From Gonapodya prolifera JEL478 (taxonomy: Eukaryota; Monoblepharomycota; Monoblepharidomycetes; Monoblepharidales; Gonapodyaceae), in assembly GCA_001574975.1 (NCBI GenBank), contig KQ965773.1:109542-173541 (forward strand): a DNA stretch of 64,000 nucleotides, in the 5' to 3' direction. Positions 54,280 to 64,000 of this stretch are shown one piece after another. Position numbers and translations under genes: made by a program. Position 1 is the first letter of the stretch. Each line of letters starts with the position of its first letter. Under the pieces are notes generated by a model. That model was not told the DNA's origin, did no database searches, and saw only the letters and a list, made by a program, of their open reading frames with translations.

Positions 54280-56054
54280 ATGCGCCTTCTTGCTCTCTTC
54301 GTGCTCTTCGCGGCAGTCCTTGGAGCAACGGCGGGTACGAGTCCAAATTGCAAGTCAAGTTTATCTGAAGGCGCTCATTTCATATCGACCCGCTTAGCGC
54401 CTGCCAATAATAAGAGACTACAGAAGCGTCAGAATATCGTCAAGACAGTTGTCCAACCCTCTGTCGTCACAGTCACAGCAACGTCCACGCTTGTCAAGGT
54501 TTGAAAGCGCCTCGCAGAGTTCCGTCACTATATGTTCTGATCCTTTCGGTGACATTTAGACTCAGACAGATACTAGTATTTCGGCTGTAACGTAAGTTGC
54601 TCTGCAATGGTTGTAGTTTTATGTCATTGCGTCACCCTTCTACTTCGATAGTGTTTACTCCTCCGCAACAGCCGTTGTGACTTCCGTCGGTGAATTTGAA
54701 ATTAGCAGTCTTATTTGAAGTGTTCTGCTTAGCATTCTGGACTCCGATTTCGCCGCGACAGTCGCAAAGCCGGTGACCGTTGCTACCACAACAACTCGAT
54801 TCGTGCCATCCACGTAGGTGTCTGAATTTCCAACGTTAAACGACAACCACCCTCATGTGACATGCATTCGACTTGTGATTTCAGTGTCACGGTGACAGCA
54901 ACGAGCACTGCGTCCGCTATTACGACTTCAACGATATCAGCGTTCTTCACCAACGTCGACACCGTCACCCAAGCAGTGAAAAAACCACTTACGCTTCCAG
55001 TGGTGAGTTTTGACCTGGGCGACGCCAATTAATCTGCACTAACTAATGCAGCGGCTTAGACTTCGATTCGAACTGTAGAAGTCTTTACGTATGTCACGAG
55101 CGTCGCCACTCAGACACTCACCGTTAGCGTTTCCACAACCGCCACGTGAGTCTTGTGGAAAACTTAAGTGTCTTGTCACCTCTTTGACACGCGGTCAATT
55201 AACTTCTACCAAACCGTTTCCGACATACGCACCTCTCAGTGCATTTCAGACCAAGACCATACCCACGGTATCAGTTGTAACCGCAGGACAGACTGTCTCC
55301 ATAACAGTACCCACTGTTGTCGTCATCACCCAGGTATGTGAGCTTGATTTACTGCTCCATCTGCTTCTCACTGACGTTTCCGCCAAAAGACTATCCCCAT
55401 CAAAGCTCCACTGACAAGCGCGAAGATCAAAAGGTAAGCTGTCGAGTTATCTGTTGTGACTATCCCATGAGCAGATTTCAAAACGCGTTTTCTCATCAGT
55501 ACCCCTGCTGTGATTAGGCCCAGCAGCACCCCGGCTGCAACTGCTTCTATAAGGATTCCAACGGCGGTTGCTCCGTCGAGTGGCATCACCAAGGCGTAGG
55601 TTTTGCAGTCTCTTCTTCTGTTCGCGGACAAGTTTACTTACATTTGAGGCTAGGACTGCGGCATCGACAGCTGCTCCACCAATTTCGTCCACGTCCACGT
55701 CCACGTCTTCATCGATGGGAGTGTCTTCCAGCTCAACTTCCATGATGTCATCGGGAGCTCCCTCGGCCTCAACGAGCTCCTTCTTCACACCCTCGGCGTC
55801 AGCAACTTCCTCAACCTCCCTTGTCACGCCTTCTGCATCCGCGACTTCCACCGTGAGCTCCCCGACGGCCGCCCCCGGAGGGGAGACACCACCGCCAAAC
55901 CCCGGAAGCGCACCTGGAGGAGCCCCCACTTCCGAGTAAGTCCCATTCTTCGCCTTTCGACTTGCTTTGTTTAGACTCCTTACCTCTTTCGCGTAGCGGC
56001 ACTGGAGCCCCTGGGGCACCTCCGTCTGGAACTCCGAGCGGTCCATCGGCGTGA
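54280..56054 (+). CDS. Secreted Val/Thr-repeat protein with Ser/Thr-rich tail (paralogue H)
   Basis: ATG at 54280 (MRLLALFVLFAAVLGATAG) is a signal peptide; NNKRLQKRQ could be a Kex2-type processing site (KR after residue 49). Then a chain of short exons with Thr/Val units: VVQPSVVTVTATSTLVK, SVTVTATSTASAITTSTISA, TSIRTVEVFTYVTSVATQT, TIPTVSVVTAGQTVSITVPT. A long Ser/Thr/Ala/Pro exon follows (STSTSTSSSMGVSSSSTSM), then GGETPPPNPGSAPGG, and after an intron at 55938 (GTAAGT) a final exon GTGAPGAPPSGTPSGP ending at 56054. Same plan as the gene at 52534, head-to-head with it: signal peptide, VTxT repeats split by introns, Gly/Pro/Ser tail. Probably a glycosylated surface or matrix protein (inference). 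Family not recognised. Confidence 0.6.
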
Positions 56055-56286
56055 GGGGGATAATGGAAGTTTAGGAGTGGAACACTGTGCACAATTTTGT
56101 AGGGGTTTGAGAGCAGAAATTGTATGCCATAGGAGAGAAGTGGATACAATATACAAATGAGGCACAGGCTCGTTCGGGGTTGGCGCCAAAGAACTTGACT
56201 CCACAGCTCCCGTGCAATCCGGCAACATCTCAGCGATAAAGGGCTCCACGAAAGAATCTCGATTATTTACCAGTGTCATTCGCACC
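56055..56286. other. Intergenic region, DNAI1 promoter
   Basis: 232 bp between the repeat-protein stop and the DNAI1 start on the same strand; no other feature seen. Confidence 0.4.
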
Positions 56287-59104
56287 ATGTACAGCACGCG
56301 GAAGGTTCCAGCGCCGGAAACGAAAGCCGATGCGATGAAAGGAAGGGAGGCAGACACTGGTCCTGATGCTCCCGGAATCGTACAACAGGGAACAGACGAT
56401 GGAAACTCGTGGATGCAGGTGTGTCTTCAAGGGGTAGGAGCAACATCTGTGGGAGGAACTCCCAAGACGGGAGGAACCAACGCAACGAAATGCCCCGAAA
56501 TTACAGCCTCGCCTCTCTCTAAAGCAGTTTCCCTTCAATCTAGCCCAAAGCCCTTCTGAAGCCACCCAACCAAGTTCAGCTGACCGACAAAGAGTTGGAC
56601 GAAGAGTTCACTAGAGTTCTAAACGCGAACAATCCCTTGGCGGCGCAGAACTACGCTCGGTTCAACAATAAAGACAGGATTTTCCGGGTAGCCCAGAATG
56701 TCGAGCACACTGTTCTACATTTTGAGTTCGATGGGTGAGACAGCACCGTAGTGTCTCTCAGAAGCTTTCCCAAGAATGAAGAACTCCGTTGCTCGTTGCT
56801 GTGGTTAGCTACCTCGTCTACAAAGAAGATCCAATCGGTTCTGGGCTATCCTCAGCTTCAGAATCATCCACAACAGACACAGCCAATCCAGCCGGTGCGA
56901 CTTCTGCTGAAGGGTCGGCCGTCACCCCGGACTCGAAAACCCGGCCCGTGGAGTCTAAAGAAGAAGAATCAGAAACCAAAATGAAGAAGCCCGCAAGGAA
57001 TCAATTCAGCTTTGCGGAGAGGGCAAGTCAAACACCGAGCAACCCATTACGAGTGGGTGTCTGTCGCGACACATCGCCCGGGAAATTTATTCTGGCGTAT
57101 TGCGTAAATGATGACGAACTTGGATTTCGTGTGCCATTCAGGATAGGTTCACCAACACAGATCCACCCCCGCAACGTACGATATCGCATAATGTGAGCCA
57201 GTGGACGATTTTCGATGCATATATGGAGGACCTTGCTGCGAAAGAAAGAGCGAAGGAGAAGGGAAAAGTGAGCATCGTTCCAGATGAGAAGTCGTTGTTG
57301 CCAACGACAGCTGCTCTTCAGGCTGCACCATCTGCTCCAACAAAGACAACAACCCATTCTTCCGACTTGCCACCTCTGCCTGCTTCAATGACCTCAACAA
57401 CGGGTGTCGGGGAAGCTGCTAACGAACACTTCCACCGTAATCCAGATTTGCGGCGGAATCTCGCCGTTGTTGAAAGAATGGCGAACCAGAATACCTTCGA
57501 CGACGTAGCGCAAGATTTTCGCTACTGGGATGATGCAGCAGATGAGGGTCGGGAGGGAAGACGTGGGTGCCTGTTGTTTTTATCCGATTTCTTGTTTGAA
57601 ACCTTCCATCAAGGGGGAACGTTACTTCCGCTCTGGAAGTTTGCCCACGACCCACACAGGAAAAAGCAAGTCACTTCAGTTTCATGGTCGCCAAAGTTTT
57701 CTGATATGCTGGCAGTCGGGTGAGTAGGTGAATCGGGACGACCAGTTTCTGTTGCTTTACAGTTTCCTGTAGTTACGGCTCGTACGACTTTGTGAAGCAG
57801 GGACCAGGAGAAGTTGCTGTATTCAGTTTCAAGAATCCCAGCTACCCGGAGTGGTTGTGGGAGGCCGACAGCGGCGTGATGTGTCTTGATTTCCACCCAC
57901 AAGTAAGCGAAGCATTGTTCTCCTTGCACATCATTCCGAGGAAATTGCCCCTTCCTTTCAGCACCCATCACTTCTCGCTGTTGGCCTCTACGACGGAACA
58001 GTTCTGGTGTATGACTTACAAGACAAGTCAGCGGCACCTTTGCTGCGTTCGCAAGGACGTGCTGGGAAACATTCAGACCCAGTCTGGCAAGTTCGATGGC
58101 AGAGAGATGATCTGGACGACAACGCGAATTTCTGCAGCATAAGCAGTGACGGAAGAGTTACTGGATGGACTGTGTTGAAAAATGAATTGGCATACACGGT
58201 GAGGATGAGCGAAAGGAATCAAACGAAGTGATCGAGGTGATATTTTGTTCATACTAAGGATATCATTCGCATCGTAAACCAGCCTGAGGGTGGGGCAACA
58301 CACGCTGGTGATGTTCCGGAAGAAGAAAGCAAGTTCATGGACGCAGGCGGTGGCTGCTGTTTAGATTTCAGCAAAACCGATGAACATTTGTTCGTTGTTG
58401 GAACGGAAGAAGGAAAGCTGCATCTATGCTCAAAGGCGTACAGCAGCGAGTATTTGAGGACGTATGAGGTGAGTCTGACTGCTTTGAGAAGGATACCAAA
58501 ATCCAACACTGGCCCGTTTGCTTCTGCGAGGGTCACCATATGGCAATCTATGCTGTTCGAATGAACCCTTTCCACTCAAATTACTTCATCACTGCTTCAG
58601 GAGACTGGACGGTGAAGTTATGGGACATTTCGCAGACATCGCCAGTAATGACGTTCGACTTGGGAGGACCAGTCGGTGATGTTGCGTGGGCACCTTTCGC
58701 GAGTACAATTTTTGCAGCTGGCACAACCGAAGGAAAGGTATGTATCGACAAGAAAATTTATTTCTGGGGCACTGATGACACCCTATATTTGAAGGTGTTC
58801 GTTTTTGATCTTAACGTCAACAAGTACGAAGCCATATGCGAGCAACAGGTTGCAAGGAAGGCAAAGGTGACGCACGTGGTTTTCAACGGATTTAGTCCTG
58901 TTCTCCTCGTTGGCGATGATCGTGGGGCTGTTACCAGTCTCAAGCTATCACCTAGTAAGTGCTTGCGACAGCGAAGAAAATGATGCGCTTCTGAGCAGGC
59001 TTGTGTTAGATTTGCGTGGCAGACATCAAGAACGTATGTCTCCGCAAGAGAAGGGAGAGGCCATTGATCGCATAGTCGCTCTGGTCACCGGGCGGAGCAC
59101 GTGA
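56287..59104 (+). CDS. DNAI1: Axonemal outer-arm dynein intermediate chain 1
   Basis: ATG at 56287 (MYSTRKVPAPETKADAMKGR), stop at 59104; about a dozen exons. The second exon (from 56560) reads PKALLKPPNQVQLTDKELDE and NPLAAQNYARFNNKDRIFRV, then RNQFSFAERASQT, VSQWTIFDAYMEDLAAKERA, RMANQNTFDDVAQDFRYWDD, GTLLPLWKF: the DNAI1/IC78 N-terminal signature. WD40 repeats follow: VTSVSWSPKFSDMLAVGYGS, EWLWEADSGVMCLDFHP, SDPVWQVRWQRDDLDD, FCSISSDGRVTGWTV, LDFSKTDEHLFVVGTEEGKL, VRMNPFHSNYFITASGDWTV, VGDVAWAPFASTIFAAGTTE, HVVFNGFSPVLLVGDDRG. It ends SPNLRGRHQERMSPQ. Known: DNAI1 with DNAI2 anchors outer dynein arms to axonemal doublets. It is strong evidence for a motile flagellum at some life stage. A 57-residue Pro/Ala/Ser-rich linker lies after DAYMEDL. 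Confidence 0.92.
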
Positions 59105-59191
59105 ACCATACAATTTATTTTGCACAATGTCGGAGTGCACGCGCCCTCTCCGATCACCGAGCGACAGGTTACGTTTTTGTACGAGAGTCCA
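59105..59191. other. Short intergenic region
   Basis: 87 bp between the DNAI1 stop and the VPS39 start on the same strand; the VPS39 promoter must overlap the DNAI1 3' end or lie here. Confidence 0.4.
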
Positions 59192-62100
59192 ATGATACAT
59201 GATGCATTTGACTATGTAGCTCTTGTTTCGGTTCCAGCTGAGATCACCTGCGTGGCTGTGGGGGAATGGAATGAGGACCGGTCTCGCCGTGGTTATGAAA
59301 GTGGCAGAGAGCGCAATCCTTCAGAGGAAAATCAGGACGTGAAGCTCTACGTGGGAACAGCAAAAGGACTTCTGGCCACGTATTCGGTCTCCCTCCCCAG
59401 ACCGGGCTCTGCTGATGGATTCACGAAAGAACTCAATCAACGACCCTTTCCTTCACGGTCCCCGGAAGAACCCGCTCTACTCAACCCTCTGGCTGCTATT
59501 GCAAAGAAACATGTCACCAGAGCGCCCGTCGTGGCACTGCTCAACACGAAAAAGCGCTTTACATCCGACAGCAAACCTATCATCCAGCTGGAAGAGCTCA
59601 AGCATTTACGGGTCCTCATTTCTCTGACAGGTGGGTTTTTTGGTGAGGGATTTCACGGAGCGTGTTGGGCGAGTTCACGTATTCTGACAGGCTGGAGGAG
59701 CACCCGACTTTTTGGGTGATGTTGTCACGGTTTTCCCCTACCTGTACACTTATTCCCGTCTTCACATCCTCAGACTCCGTGTTAAGTGTCCATGACGCTT
59801 CCACTCTATCACTGAAATATCAGATTCGACGGTCCCGAGGGACGACTGCCTTCGTCGTTCAACACCTAGCAACGACGGTTCCGGACGCTCCATCATTGGA
59901 TGTTCGAACTCCAGGAGACATGAAATCCCGAATTTATGCAGCAATGGGCAAATCAGTTGGTGTGTTCGAAGTCGGGGAGAGCGGAGAGTTCGATCTTGTG
60001 AAGGTGAAGCATGGCGCAAGAACCTCCACCGAAAACCCAGGGCTGCGTTCTCACCCAACTTTATGGTTAGTCAATGCCAACTATTTCGACTATCCGCTCA
60101 ATGGCACTGTCACATGCTCCACCATTGGTTGCGGACTCAAGCCGACCACTTAAACTGCGACCAATTTTATCGCTTCTTCTGACCCCCGACGCAAAGACAT
60201 CGTTCTTTTTTTCGGTAGGGCGGACACAACAAGAAACGGCAGAATATGCCGTGGTAGATGCCGGGGAGGATGTCGGAGGAGTGGAAATTTATGCATTGGG
60301 CAAAGATGTTCTGGAAACAGGCACTGGGAGAAAGAGCGCTTGGAGTATAGGGGAAGCGAGCGGAGTCACGGTGGGAATAACTCTTGAAGGTGAGCAACAC
60401 CTTATTCTGCAAGCTTCTCGAACTCGGTTGTACAAGTGTGATCGAACGGCCAGGAACTACTATCATCGTTCACTCCACGGAACCCTCGAAGGTGGAGGCA
60501 AAAGTTCAATGGAGCGCACCGCCAGGGTCGGTTGGTGAGTCCGCACCATGACAATCTTGGCTCACAAGCTGCTCATGGAAAATGGTCACCATTCCTCAGC
60601 GTTTTCGTCACCTTACGTTGTCACCGCAACGAGTGGATTGCTCCCCACTGACACAGCAACAAAGCTCATTGTGGCGCATTTACGGTCTGCGGAGGAGATT
60701 CAAAATATACCTCTCATTGCAGGAGACTACCACCCCCCAGCTCAGATTGCTTCTCGGGCATCACTTTCTACGCTACAAGTTGGGCAGTTTTCCGGTTCCC
60801 ATGACTCCCCAGGACATCATTCTGCCACATCCTCTCGTCGGCACTCCCGCACCCCAAGTGTAACATCATCCATTGCCCCAACCGCCGCTGCCGCCGCCGC
60901 TAGATCTCGCGCCGGATCAGTTGCTAGCGCGAAAAGCCGCGCAGGGTCTTTGATGGGGCAACCTGCTCTCCCGAGTCGAATGGGGATATTCAAAGCTGCT
61001 GGAAAGATCTGGGTCTTCTGTGGAGGAAAAGTGGGAATACTTGAAGAAATTGGATGGGCAGAAAGGGTCCGGAGACTAGTTTTGGACGGCAATTTTGAAT
61101 CCGCGATAGAGTATGTTGAGGTGGCGGAAGGAGTACCAGACGATGCCAAGGTATGGTAAGAACTTGATGATGTCGATATGTTTTGTTTGAACGGAGAGCT
61201 TGTATATATTTTTAGACTTCGCTTCCATCTCGGCTCCGGCTGCTCCGTGCTCACCACATGTTTTCGGTTGTACGAGATTACACCACAGCAATGACTCTCT
61301 TTCAAGACCTTGATGTTGATCCACGCCAAGTGTGCGGCCTCTTTCCTGCTGTGCGCACTTGGGGGGAGTCAGAGCCCAGTATACCACCATTTCCGGAGGA
61401 TGACGCGCCTTATCCACACCGTCCCCGCGAACCCCCGCCCCAAGCTTACGCTGCCCTGGTACGATTTCTTACCGAGAGGCGAATGCGCACCCTGCGCTCG
61501 CGGCAAGATTTGATACGAAGTCGAGCCTCCTCGGAATTTGAGGTGCAAAAGGAAATCTCTCGTTTAGAGCGAGTGGCGGTGGTAGTGGATACATGTCTCC
61601 TCAGTGTCTACTTAGCGGCGAAGTCTTCTCTTGTGAGACCATTGATGCGGGTAGAGAACTGGGTGGATGTTTCCGTTGCCTCTGAATGGTTGGAACACGA
61701 TAGAAGATACGACGAGCTTTTGGATCTATTTTTTGGGAAAGGCATGCACGATCGAGCGCTGCAGTTTCTGGAGCGGTGTGTATGGTGAAGGGAGAGAGTT
61801 TTAAAAGGAGTCATACTGACCTCACTCCACCAGTTTGGGACGGGATCCCGCTTCTCGGCTCGCGGGACCTTCCGCCTTGGTTACATATCTCAAGAGACTT
61901 GGAGAACGAGATTTGGATCTCGTTCTTAAGGCTTCCACATGGGCTCTGGAAACAGCTCCAGAAGAGGGACTCGAGGTTTGTGTCTTTTCGATTCAAAGAG
62001 TTTCCACCAAGCAGAAGGCTCCAAATTTTCATGTTCGAAATCAGATATTCACGGACCCTCCATACTCGCCCTCAATCCCGACCCGGCGACGTGTTCTCCA

Positions 62101-63158
62101 GCACTTGGCTGACCTTTCTGACGATCTTGCCACAGCATATTTGGAACATCTCATCTATGATCTCGGCGACCAGACTCCTGAGCTGCACGAGGATTTGGTC
62201 GCTGAGTACCTCGCCGATGTTCCTGCAGCGGAAGCGGCTATTGTTGGCAAGGAGCTTTCCAAAAGCTCACCGAGGATGCGATTGCGCGAATTTCTGGAAT
62301 ACTCCAAGGTGTACCATCCGGAACATGTTATATGGCGGTTCCCTGTTGATGGTGAGTGCCTGCGTTGAAGTTCGGCAATGAATTCCTAGAGCAATCTTGT
62401 GGGTTTCCTTCTGCAATTGACATACAAGGAATGTACGAGGAGCGTGCCATAATGTTAAGCCGGATGGGTTTGCATGAGCAAGCTCTGGACATTTTTGTCA
62501 ACAAACTTGGGAATCGTTCGCTTGCTGAAACGTTGGTATACCATTGTGTTTCGGCTGTGTTGGTCAGTTGCCGATTAAGTCTACTTTCAATTGCAGCTAT
62601 GCCGCTACACACTATGCTCCCGGAAAGTCACCCGCACGCGATGTGTTTGTCACGCTTGTCAAACTGTATCTGGAGAGCTCAAGGAAGGTCGACGACGCAA
62701 TTTCCCTGATGTCAAAGTATGGCGACCACATGGACCCGCTGAAGGCAAGTTTATGTTTTCTAACGCTTATTAGGATTTCAGTGATCAAACGTTGCCACCT
62801 TTAGATCCCCGATCTTTTGCCCGCAAGCGTAGCTGTTGGCCTTCTCAGCTCATATTTTGACAAGAGCTTCCATGAACTAACCAGAAGCAAAAGGGATGGC
62901 CAAGTAATACGCAATTTATCAATGACCGAGAGAGCACAGGTTTGTGCAGACGCTACCTGATGAGGTGCACAGAACTAAGCGTTCTCTTAGGTCAAGGAGA
63001 CTCTCATCAATCTTCAAAAGAGGCGGCTACAGATGACCCGTGTGCGAAATTGCAGTCGATGCTTCAAGCGAATTGGGACCTCAGCGTTCGTTCTATATAA
63101 AGAACAGCTCTTCCACTACGCGTGCATGGGGATAAAGACTGAGGACGTGGGTCGCTAA
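59192..63158 (+). CDS. VPS39: Vacuolar sorting protein VPS39/Vam6 (HOPS subunit)
   Basis: ATG at 59192 gives MIHDAFDYVALVSVPAEITC, like the MHDAFE start of VPS39, and an N-terminal CNH beta-propeller: DVKLYVGTAKGLLATYSV, LKHLRVLISLTG, DSVLSVHDASTLSLKYQIRR, FEVGESGEFDLVKVKHGA, FSSPYVVTATSGLLP. A Ser/Ala-rich insertion (HSATSSRRHSRTPSVTSSIA) is followed by KIWVFCGGKVGILEEIGWAE. The helical clathrin-repeat part includes QAYAALVRFLTERRMRTLRS, RYDELLDLFFGKGMHDRALQ, LYDLGDQTPELHEDLVAEYL-like segments and MYEERAIMLSRMGLHEQALD. The C-terminal zinc motif is RVRNCSRCFKRIGTSAFVLY with FHYACMG; stop at 63158. Known: VPS39 binds Ypt7/Rab7 in the HOPS tether for vacuole fusion, and in yeast also vacuole-mitochondria contact. 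About ten short introns; length about 1,030 residues is normal. Confidence 0.9.
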
Positions 63159-63306
63159 TAGTGTCGCAAATCTAAATTTGATCCGGACTCACGCAATTAG
63201 TACGTTCGAACAAGGGTATATGTATACAAAACTGACATCATCAATTGGAAAGAATCGAGTAATAATTTAATTCAAAATTCAAACCAAGAAAAAGACAAGA
63301 GAGACC
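63159..63306. other. Short convergent 3' region
   Basis: 148 bp between the VPS39 stop (+) and the stop of the SH3 gene (-). AT-rich; presumed 3' UTRs. Confidence 0.4.
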
Positions 63307-64000
63307 TCAGCGCCTCGCGTCGAGATCGATCTGGTGAATACTCCGTTGCAGCCAAGACGAAGATGTCATTGTATCACCATGACTTGGAGTAGATGCTGTG
63401 AAGGAGGAGCTCCTTTCCGAAATGGCGACTGTCCCCCTTGCACTTGGAGTGGGGTCATCTGACACACAGACCATGGGAAACATGCCCAAAACACCACTTT
63501 CAAGATTCAAACCCTGCACACATTAGAGGATATCAACGGTCCGTTCTTCGCGAGATCAATCAAGTGCTCTTACCCATGCCCACTGGTCGCTGAAAACATA
63601 GGTCACAAAAATCTGCTCTCCCGCTGTCAATGACAGCTCGTCTGTATGCTGAGGTATGTATGAGTAATTTGCCCTGAAGGCGACAGGTGTTCATACGAGT
63701 GCACGATGGGAAAAGAAAAAAAAATTAGATCACGAACCACATCAACTTCTTCATGATGGTGGTTCCTCTCGGAGCACTATCGGATACTGGTGACGGAAGG
63801 AGCTTCAAACTTGATTGTCTGCTTCCGTTTGAGCTTCCCAAATGGTCCCTCTCCATATCTGCGATACGCTCCTTAGTTCGTTCCAATTGCTCCTCCGTGT
63901 TTGTAAGTTTGCGAGTCAATTCTCGGTTCCATTCTTTCACTTTGCCCAGCTCATGTTCGTAGTCACGAATTTTTATGTCGGATTCCTGAATTTTTGATTG
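63307..64000 (-). CDS. Coiled-coil and C-terminal SH3 domain protein, 3' end only
   Basis: Minus strand; the 5' part lies beyond the right edge. From the edge inward: a coiled coil (YEHELGKVKEWNRELTRKLT, NTEEQLERTKERIADMERDH), a Ser-rich linker, then, after introns near 63730 and 63575, an SH3 fold: ANYSYIPQHTDELSLTAGEQ (ALYDY-like start and the acidic RT loop), IFVTYVFSDQWAW (the conserved Trp) and GVLGMFPMVCV (the GxFPxxYV-type end, Tyr replaced by Cys). A Ser/Thr-rich tail ends DLDARR with the stop at 63307. SH3 domains bind proline-rich ligands; with the coiled coil this suggests a cytoskeletal or signalling adaptor. Identity cannot be set without the N-terminus. Confidence 0.75.

Noticed and set aside
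1-64000. Transposons, CRISPR arrays, rRNA, operons, bacterial RBS
   Set aside because: No transposase or reverse transcriptase motif, no regular spaced repeats, no rRNA-like stretch; gene structure is eukaryotic.

Overview
The window looks like nuclear DNA from a zoosporic (chytrid-type) fungus. Genes are densely packed on both strands. Almost all are broken by short GT..AG introns of about 45-200 bp, often with GTGAGT or GTAAGT donors. Most predicted proteins are of fungal or general opisthokont type (TOM22, HOPS subunit VPS39, HID1, F-box/LRR). Three axonemal genes are also present: CCDC113, NME5-like nucleoside diphosphate kinase with a Dpy-30 tail, and outer-arm dynein intermediate chain DNAI1. 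Non-flagellated fungi have lost such genes, so a flagellated spore stage is inferred. No database search was possible. All family names rest on motifs read from conceptual translations, and exon models were spliced by hand.

Layout. 0-6.5 kb: the end of a disordered protein, a tandem pair of coiled-coil paralogues sharing a KVPxRWLAE box, and a Ser/Pro-rich gene with a distant paralogue at 41.5 kb. 7.4-9.8 kb: a nine-exon aldo-keto reductase. 10.3 kb: a dead copy of a small secreted cysteine-rich gene whose intact relative is at 31.1 kb, followed by another possible secreted gene. 11.6-13.9 kb: TRM11. 14.8-20 kb: an accessory-looking stretch with a Crinkler N-terminal domain, a possible YebC/TACO1 fragment, a secreted protein, and a decayed P450 running into a Ro60 vWA fragment. 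20.5-28.4 kb: a short-chain dehydrogenase, threonyl-tRNA synthetase and HID1. 28.8-30.5 kb: two small-exon genes, CMC2-like and HDDC2-like. 32-38 kb: F-box/LRR, M17 aminopeptidase and CCDC113.

38.2-51.1 kb carries three genes for seven-helix receptors with a C-terminal RGS domain. They are interleaved with a small unknown gene, the 41.5 kb paralogue, TOM22, a PEX39-like gene and a membrane-protein candidate. The middle receptor is frame-disrupted. 51.2-63.2 kb: NME5, two head-to-head secreted Val/Thr-repeat proteins, DNAI1 and VPS39. The window ends in a partial gene with an SH3 domain.

How they fit together. Housekeeping functions cover translation and tRNA (ThrRS, TRM11), mitochondria (TOM22, CMC2), Golgi/vacuole traffic (HID1, VPS39), peroxisomes (PEX39-like) and proteolysis (M17, F-box). 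The axonemal genes and the RGS receptors suggest a zoospore that swims and senses its surroundings. The Crinkler domain and the small secreted proteins suggest contact with a host or substrate. Several of the most informative genes (cysteine-rich peptide, CMC2, HDDC2, the 102-residue gene at 40.5 kb, TOM22) have exons too short to stand out as long open frames.
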